Shown here: piece by piece, positions 59,628-64,000 of the stretch
How positions within the stretch are numbered: position 1 is the first letter of the stretch
How the letters are laid out: each line of letters begins with the position of its first letter
From: Streptomyces sp. CBMA152
GTDB taxonomy: Bacteria > Actinomycetota > Actinomycetes > Streptomycetales > Streptomycetaceae
DNA length: 64,000 nt
Assembly (NCBI RefSeq): GCF_014596475.1
Contig: NZ_MECJ01000029.1
Coordinates: forward strand, 372,001-436,000
Reading direction: 5' to 3'
Notes under the pieces: generated by a model
Databases searched by the model: none
Told to the model about the DNA's origin: nothing
The model's input: the letters and a program-made list of their open reading frames with translations, nothing else
Program-made: the position numbers and the translations under genes

Positions 59628-60920
59628 CTAAGAGCGCTGGGTTTCGCCAGGCCCCCAGGTGTCTCCCTTGCGGATGTTGCAGATCCAATGGGCTGCCTGC
59701 AGATTCTCGGCCGTGTGCGCCCCACCCTCAGCAACAGGCTTGACGTGGTCAAGGGTGGAGGACCACAGGTCGGGCCACTCGACGACAGGGTTCATCGGGC
59801 GCTGACACAACTGACAGACCCATTGGTCGCGTTCGTAGATGTCGAACGGGTCCACTTGATCAGCACCTGCGTTGAGAGTGCCGTAGCCGCGCATGCGGGC
59901 CTGGTAGCTGTTGCGGGCTCGAGTGGAGCGCCGCTGCTTTTCGGAGCGGGCGGTGTATGCCGGGGTCCAGAGAGTGGGCGTCGGCTCGGCGACGCAGACC
60001 CAGGCTTCCCAGCCGTAGGTCTTCCCGTCCTCGTCCACGTCGCGGAAGATTTCGTTCTGCCAGTGCCACCGTTGCCCGTCGTCCCCCTCGAACGACGTCT
60101 GCTGGACCATGGGGTGCGCCTGGCCGGGCACCTTGGTCCACCAGAGGACCCGGTCCGTGTACGCGAGGAGTGCGCCGGTCTGCTGGTGGATCGCGATCAT
60201 GGGTTCGGCGTCGGGTTCGGAGTTGGCGCGCACCAGGGCGACGAGATCGACGGCACCCAGGGAGGTGGCGGTGGCGTACGTCGTGATGGAGCTGTGCCGC
60301 TCGATGACATCGCCCTCGATGGGGCTCAACCCGTAGAACTCATAGGGGAAGTCGTCGCCGGCCGTCCTGGTGCCGAAGACCTGCGGTTTCCGTGCCGCCC
60401 CGAACCGAGCGCGCTGGTTGGCATCGGCGGAGGACCGGTCACCCCGATCCGGGATGGCGGCCAAGTCGATTTCACCCTTCTCGATCCGCGCCTTCGTGCG
60501 CCGTTTGAGAGTGGTATTGCACCGACCTGAGCAGACGTGCCGATCACGGTGCTCCCAGTGCGCGCTCTTTGGCACGGCCTCGCCGCAGATCCGGCAAGGT
60601 TCGCCGCCCGTGGCGCGTTCCGCAGCCGCAAGGATCGGGTTCCAGTAAGGATCGCCAGGAACCTTGCGGGTCCTGGCGAGGTCGGGCACCGGAGGTGTCC
60701 CCGGCGTGAGCGTCTGCTTCGGGCGCCGCACCTTCGGCGCGTCCTTCGGGCGTTCGACCCGCTGCCTTTTGGCAGCCGAGGCGCGACAAGGATCGGAGCA
60801 GTACTTCTGGCTGCGCGGGCGCCAATTCTCCATCACCGTGCCGCAGACCGCGCACGGGCGTCCCGCTTGCTCAGAGGCGCTGTTGTCGGCGTCGTTGGTG
60901 CTGCCGAAGTCGTAGTCCAC
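59628..60920 (-). CDS. HNH endonuclease with zinc-ribbon-like N-terminus
   Basis: 430 residues from GTG 60920; a TTG at 61058 would add a low-complexity stretch. Two CxxC zinc knuckles near the start (CAVCGTVM, KYCSDPC) and another pair (PCRICGEAV, HVCSGRC) precede a domain with EFYGLSPIEGDVIERHSSI. The C-terminal HNH is CQLCQRPMNP ... LDHVKPVAEGGAHTAENLQA. A DNA-cutting enzyme of the element's right end. Restriction-type defence or a homing role is possible. Confidence 0.85.
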   Translation of the reverse strand: MDYDFGSTNDADNSASEQAGRPCAVCGTVMENWRPRSQKYCSDPCRASAAKRQRVERPKDAPKVRRPKQTLTPGTPPVPDLARTRKVPGDPYWNPILAAAERATGGEPCRICGEAVPKSAHWEHRDRHVCSGRCNTTLKRRTKARIEKGEIDLAAIPDRGDRSSADANQRARFGAARKPQVFGTRTAGDDFPYEFYGLSPIEGDVIERHSSITTYATATSLGAVDLVALVRANSEPDAEPMIAIHQQTGALLAYTDRVLWWTKVPGQAHPMVQQTSFEGDDGQRWHWQNEIFRDVDEDGKTYGWEAWVCVAEPTPTLWTPAYTARSEKQRRSTRARNSYQARMRGYGTLNAGADQVDPFDIYERDQWVCQLCQRPMNPVVEWPDLWSSTLDHVKPVAEGGAHTAENLQAAHWICNIRKGDTWGPGETQRS

Positions 60921-61032
60921 AGGCTGTCCCCGGGGCGAGTAGGCGACTGGAGTTCGCGAACGCGCAGGTACGAGCGGACGCGTAGGAGGCGTGCCTCCCT
61001 TGCCGGGCGATCCCCGCTGGGAGACCCCGACC

Positions 61033-61057
61033 AAGATCTTCTCCCAGATTTCTCCCA
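61033..61057. repeat. 25-bp end repeat, right copy
   Basis: 24 of 25 identical to 28175-28199 and in the same orientation. Located 69 bp inside the right tRNA-derived repeat. Confidence 0.6.
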
Positions 61058-61075
61058 AACGATCTCCGGGAACGA

Positions 61076-61114
61076 GTCAGGGGCCCGACCCGCTAAGCGG
61101 ATCAGGCCCCTGAC
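61076..61114. terminator. tRNA-Pro terminator
   Basis: 10-bp outer arms (61076-61085 with 61105-61114) immediately downstream of the minus-strand tRNA. Confidence 0.75.
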
Positions 61115-61125
61115 CTGGTACTTCA

Positions 61126-61170
61126 CTGTCGGGGTGGCGGGATTTGAACCCACGACCTCTTCGTCCCGAA
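61126..61170 (-). repeat. right attachment site: 45-bp repeat within tRNA-Pro
   Basis: Identical to 28031-28075. It covers the 3' half of the intact tRNA from the anticodon loop outward, plus 3 bp past its end. Confidence 0.88.
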
Positions 61171-61202
61171 CGAAGCGCGCTGCCAAGCTGCGCTACACCC
61201 CG
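61129..61202 (-). tRNA. tRNA-Pro (anticodon CGG)
   Basis: Full cloverleaf on the minus strand: acceptor CGGGGTG pairing with CACCCCG, D arm TAGCGCAGCTTGGCAGCGC, anticodon arm CTTCG-TTCGGGA-CGAAG with CGG, T arm GTGGG-TTCAAAT-CCCGC, discriminator A. CCA is not encoded. It is the insertion target of the 33-kb element and is kept intact. Confidence 0.96.
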
Positions 61203-61324
61203 ATGTCGCCGTTGTCCTGGCGACGTCGTTTACTTTAGCCCACCGGCGGCCGGAGACGAAATCCGGTTTACGCGGGCCTCCGGGCGGGGCTGCGGCACGG
61301 GAACCGCAGCCCACCCCCGCCCCT

Positions 61325-62254
61325 CTACTCCCCCGCCACCAACGTCAGCAACGTCGCCTCCGGCGGGCACGCGAAGCGGACCGGGGTGTAGCGGTTCGTG
61401 CCGCAGCCTGCCGAGACGTGCATGTAGGAGCGGTGGCCGCCCGCCTCGTGCGTCGAGAGGCCCTTCACCCGCGCCGTGTCCAGGTCGCAGTTCGTGACCA
61501 GCGCGCCGTAGAACGGGACGCACAGCTGGCCGCCGTGGGTGTGGCCCGCGAGGATCAGGGGGTAGCCGTCGGCCGTGAAGGCGTCCAGGGTGCGCAGGTA
61601 CGGGGCGTGGACCACCGCGATCGACGCGTCCGCGTCCTTCTCCGGGCCGCCCTCCACCAGGGCGTACCGGTCCCGCTTGATGTGCGGGTCGTCCAGGCCC
61701 GTGAACGCGAGCTCGAAGCCGCCGGGCAGCTTCAGCCGGCCCCGCGTGTTGTTCAGGCCGACCCAGCCAGCCGCGTCGAACGCGTCCCGCAGGTCCTCCC
61801 ACGGGTTGTGGACGACTCCCACGGCGGGCGCGTTGCCGTTCAGGCCGTGCCTGCCCTGGGCCTTCTCCAGCAGGTAGAGCGCCGGGTTGCGCAGCTTGGG
61901 GCCGTAGTAGTCGTTCGAGCCGAAGACGTACACGCCCGGGAGCTCCATCAGCGGCCCCAGCGCGTCCAGGAGTTCCGGGACGCCCTCCTGGTCCGACAGG
62001 TTGTCGCCCGTGTTGACCACGAAGTCCGGGCGCAGGCCCGCCAGCGACTGCAGCCACGCCCGCTTCTTGCGCTGGCCGCTCACCATGTGGACGTCGGAGA
62101 TCTGCAGCACCCGCAGCGGACGCGCCCCGCGCGGCAGCATCGGCACCGTCACCCGTCGCAATCGGAAGGACCGGGCCTCGATGCCGGCCGCGTAGGCGAC
62201 GCCGGCCGCGCCGACTGCCGTGATTGCCAGGGGTACTCCGTATCGCGCGCGCAT
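61325..62254 (-). CDS. membrane-anchored metallophosphoesterase
   Basis: 309 residues from ATG 62254. N-terminal hydrophobic helix (LAITAVGAAGVAYAAG). Calcineurin-like metal motifs: LQISDVHMVSG, VVNTGDNLSDQEG, GSNDYYG (the usual GNHD box modified to GSND), VVHAPYLR, LAGHTHGGQL. Phosphodiesterase acting on the membrane face; related proteins hydrolyse UDP- or lipid-linked phosphates. Divergent from the GatB/YqeY gene. Confidence 0.9.
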   Translation of the reverse strand: MRARYGVPLAITAVGAAGVAYAAGIEARSFRLRRVTVPMLPRGARPLRVLQISDVHMVSGQRKKRAWLQSLAGLRPDFVVNTGDNLSDQEGVPELLDALGPLMELPGVYVFGSNDYYGPKLRNPALYLLEKAQGRHGLNGNAPAVGVVHNPWEDLRDAFDAAGWVGLNNTRGRLKLPGGFELAFTGLDDPHIKRDRYALVEGGPEKDADASIAVVHAPYLRTLDAFTADGYPLILAGHTHGGQLCVPFYGALVTNCDLDTARVKGLSTHEAGGHRSYMHVSAGCGTNRYTPVRFACPPEATLLTLVAGE

Positions 62255-62386
62255 GCGCCCATCGTTGCAGACGTACGGATGGCCGAAAGCCGCCCGGGGC
62301 GTACGGCCACGACCCGCCGACCCGCCCGTACGCCCCGCCCGAAACTCGGACGCGCCCCCGCCCCGCCACCTGACACACTGGGGCGT

Positions 62387-62851
62387 ATGACCACGCTCAA
62401 GGCCACTCTCAAGGACGACCTCACCACCGCCATGAAGGCGCGCGACGAGCTGCGCTCGTCCACGCTGCGACTGACCCTCACCGCCATCGCCAAGGAGGAG
62501 GTCGCGGGCAAGACCGCACGCGAGCTCTCCGACGAGGAGGTGCTGAAGGTCATCGCCAAGGAGGCGAAGAAGCGGCGTGAGGCGGCCGACGCGTTCGAGC
62601 AGGGCGGCCGGGCGGAGTCCGCGGCGAAGGAGCGGGCCGAGGGCGAGATCCTCGACGCGTACCTGCCCAAGCAGCTCTCCGACGACGAGCTGGGCGCGAT
62701 CGTGGCGGAGGCCGTCGCGGAGGCCAAGGCCGGCGGGGCCGAGGGGCCGCGCGCCATGGGCGCCGTCATGAAGATCGTGAACCCGAAGGTCTCCGGCCGC
62801 GCCGACGGCGGCCGCGTCTCGGCGATCGTCAAGCGTCTGCTCGCGGGCTGA
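62387..62851 (+). CDS. GatB/YqeY domain protein
   Basis: 154 residues. Typical YqeY: LKDDLTTAMKARDELRSSTLRL, then LPKQLSDDELGAIVAEAV and the C-terminal helix RADGGRVSAIVKRLL. The domain resembles the tRNA-binding tail of the Asp/Glu-tRNA amidotransferase GatB. The free protein is widespread, with an undefined role. Confidence 0.93.
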   Translation: MTTLKATLKDDLTTAMKARDELRSSTLRLTLTAIAKEEVAGKTARELSDEEVLKVIAKEAKKRREAADAFEQGGRAESAAKERAEGEILDAYLPKQLSDDELGAIVAEAVAEAKAGGAEGPRAMGAVMKIVNPKVSGRADGGRVSAIVKRLLAG

Positions 62852-62889
62852 CGACACGTCGGACCTATGTGAGACGACAAGTCGGACCT

Positions 62890-62936
62890 ACGTGAAGGGG
62901 GGGCACCCGGTTTTCCCGGGTGCCCCCCCTTCACGT
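62890..62936. terminator. strong bidirectional terminator
   Basis: Perfect 21-bp stem (62890-62910 with 62916-62936) with a 5-base loop between convergent genes. Just before it, GTCGGACCTAYGTGA occurs twice (around 62868 and 62881). Confidence 0.9.
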
Positions 62937-62962
62937 GATCAGTTCGAGGACCGAACCGACCG

Positions 62963-64000
62963 CTACGGCCAGTTCCCCCCGAGCGCCCCCGTGTCCCCGC
63001 CGATCATCCCCGGCGGGATCGAGATGCCCGGGTTGGGCGGGACCGTGACGCCGCCGCCCGGCTTGTTGTCGCCGGGGCGGTGCTTCTTGCCGCCGCCCTT
63101 GCCCTTGGGGCTGCCGTTGTCGCCCGCGGCCGGGGGGTTCGCGGCCTGCGGGTCGGGGATGTTGACCGTGACGAAGCCGGGGGCCGGCTGGCCGCTCAGG
63201 GCGCCCGTCACGGCGTCCTTCCAGATCGGTCCGGGGACCTGGCCGCCGTACACCTTCTCCTGGTACTCGCCGCCGATCGTGATGTTCTCCATCTCGACGC
63301 TCTGCGTCGGGCTGCCGACCCAGACCGCGCCCGACATGTTCGGCGTGTAGCCGACGAACCAGGCGTTCTTGCGCTGGTCGGTCGTACCGGTCTTGCCCGC
63401 GTTGTCGCGGTCGGAGAGACCGGCCTGCTTGCCCGTACCGGAGTCGGTCACACCGCGCAGCAGCGTGTTGATCGAGTCCGCCGTGTTCTGCGACATCGCC
63501 TGGCTGCACGAGGACTTCGGCACCGGCAGCGCCGTGCCGTCCGCCTTCTTGATCGACTCGATGGCGACCGGCGTGCAGTACGTGCCCCGGTTGGCGAAGG
63601 CCGCGTACGCGCTCGCCATGTTCAGCGGGGAGATACCGGTGGAGCCCAGCGTCAGCGCCGAGGGCACCATCGGGAGCTTCGTGCCGTTGCCCTGGACCAC
63701 GTGCAGCTTGTCCGTCATCTGCGCGACCGGGCACATGCCGATCTCGCCGAGCATCTGCACGAAGTACGTGTTGACCGACATCTCCATCGCGGTCTTCAGC
63801 GGGTACGGCCCGTGCTCGGACTCGTTCTCGTTCTGCAGCTGCTCGTTGTTGGTGTTCACCCACGGCTTGCCGCTGCACGTCTGGACGCTCGCCGGGTAGT
63901 CCATCTCGTACGGCGACGGGTACTGCTGCGTCGGCGGCTTGCCGCCCTCGATCGCGGCGGCGGCCAGGAACGGCTTGAAGGTCGAGCCGACCGGGAAGCC
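62963..64000 (-). CDS. class A penicillin-binding protein, C-terminal part
   Basis: 346 codons visible; the start and glycosyltransferase domain lie beyond the window. The transpeptidase motifs are all present: STFKPF (SxxK, right at the window edge), SVNTYF (SxN), GKTGTTDQRKNAWFVGYTP (KTG). The tail is Pro/Gly/Lys-rich (GKGGGKKHRPGDNKPGGG), as in streptomycete PBPs. It cross-links peptidoglycan outside the membrane. Confidence 0.94.
   Translation of the reverse strand, partial: GFPVGSTFKPFLAAAAIEGGKPPTQQYPSPYEMDYPASVQTCSGKPWVNTNNEQLQNENESEHGPYPLKTAMEMSVNTYFVQMLGEIGMCPVAQMTDKLHVVQGNGTKLPMVPSALTLGSTGISPLNMASAYAAFANRGTYCTPVAIESIKKADGTALPVPKSSCSQAMSQNTADSINTLLRGVTDSGTGKQAGLSDRDNAGKTGTTDQRKNAWFVGYTPNMSGAVWVGSPTQSVEMENITIGGEYQEKVYGGQVPGPIWKDAVTGALSGQPAPGFVTVNIPDPQAANPPAAGDNGSPKGKGGGKKHRPGDNKPGGGVTVPPNPGISIPPGMIGGDTGALGGNWP

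Larger units (their letters stand above)
28031..61170. mobile_element. 33-kb composite integrative mobilisable element in tRNA-Pro(CGG)
   Basis: Bounded by 45-bp direct repeats of the tRNA-Pro 3' half (28031-28075 and 61126-61170), with the intact tRNA at the right end. It contains a tyrosine integrase, excisionase, relaxase, MobC-like accessory, DUF2637 and DUF3631 genes, all typical of actinomycete integrative elements. A second 25-bp repeat lies just inside both ends (28175-28199, 61033-61057). No conjugative FtsK/TraB gene is present. The left half carries chromosomal-looking functions (SsgA-like, two-component system), so the element may be a composite or the left copy may mark an older insertion. 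Confidence 0.7.

Overview
This window is high-GC actinobacterial DNA, almost certainly Streptomyces. The signs are very GC-rich third codon positions, many GTG starts and 4-bp stop/start overlaps, an SsgA-like sporulation protein, LytR-CpsA-Psr and TatA genes, and two tandem copies of the 14-bp Streptomyces-type parS palindrome. The parS pair suggests a position in the origin-proximal core.

Bases 1-9 kb look like core chromosome: the end of a SigE-family sigma gene with a coupled membrane protein, SURF1, an S9 peptidase, TatA, an LCP cell-wall ligase, an alkaline phosphatase behind a three-unit PHO box, the parS pair and a lipoprotein. From 9 to 21 kb there is a TetR/FAD-dehydrogenase/SDR operon ending in a sigma-factor remnant. 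It is followed by a subtilase paired with a Gln-rich protein, a TipA-like regulator, an immunity/TNT-NADase pair, and a divergent DoxX/amidohydrolase pair with palindromic operators. From 21 to 28 kb lie a glycosyltransferase with a GntR regulator and a 1333-residue nSTAND-WD40 protein.

A 45-bp copy of the 3' half of tRNA-Pro(CGG) lies at 28031-28075. The intact tRNA-Pro, carrying the same 45 bp, is at 61129-61202. I infer a 33-kb composite integrated element between them. Its left half holds a TasA/SipW-type fibre operon with a sortase-like anchor protein, a NarL two-component system, an NlpC/P60-like secreted protein, an SsgA-like protein and a DUF3152 protease. Next come aromatic amino-acid oxidation genes: a TDO-like protein, an APC permease, an aromatic amino-acid hydroxylase and pterin dehydratase. 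A Gly/Asn-rich secreted repeat protein follows. The middle (42.8-48.7 kb) is a tightly coupled operon: radical SAM enzyme, dTMP-kinase-like protein, a one-domain phosphomannomutase homologue lacking its catalytic serine, an STM4013-like hydrolase and a Nudix protein. A 30-residue membrane peptide and a DUF6415-like protein stand upstream of it, and an XRE regulator and HD phosphohydrolase are divergent. I regard this as the best candidate for an undescribed system. The right part (48.7-61 kb) is the mobilisation and integration module: relaxase, MobC-like accessory, DUF2637, DUF3631 ATPase, XRE regulator, excisionase, and an integrase with an inserted LacI-type helix-turn-helix. Cargo between integrase and attachment site is DUF4238, an unknown protein, XRE-ImmA/IrrE and HNH. 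No FtsK/TraB translocase is visible, so the element would be mobilisable rather than self-conjugative.

After the tRNA the core chromosome resumes with a metallophosphoesterase, a GatB/YqeY protein and the C-terminal part of a class A penicillin-binding protein.
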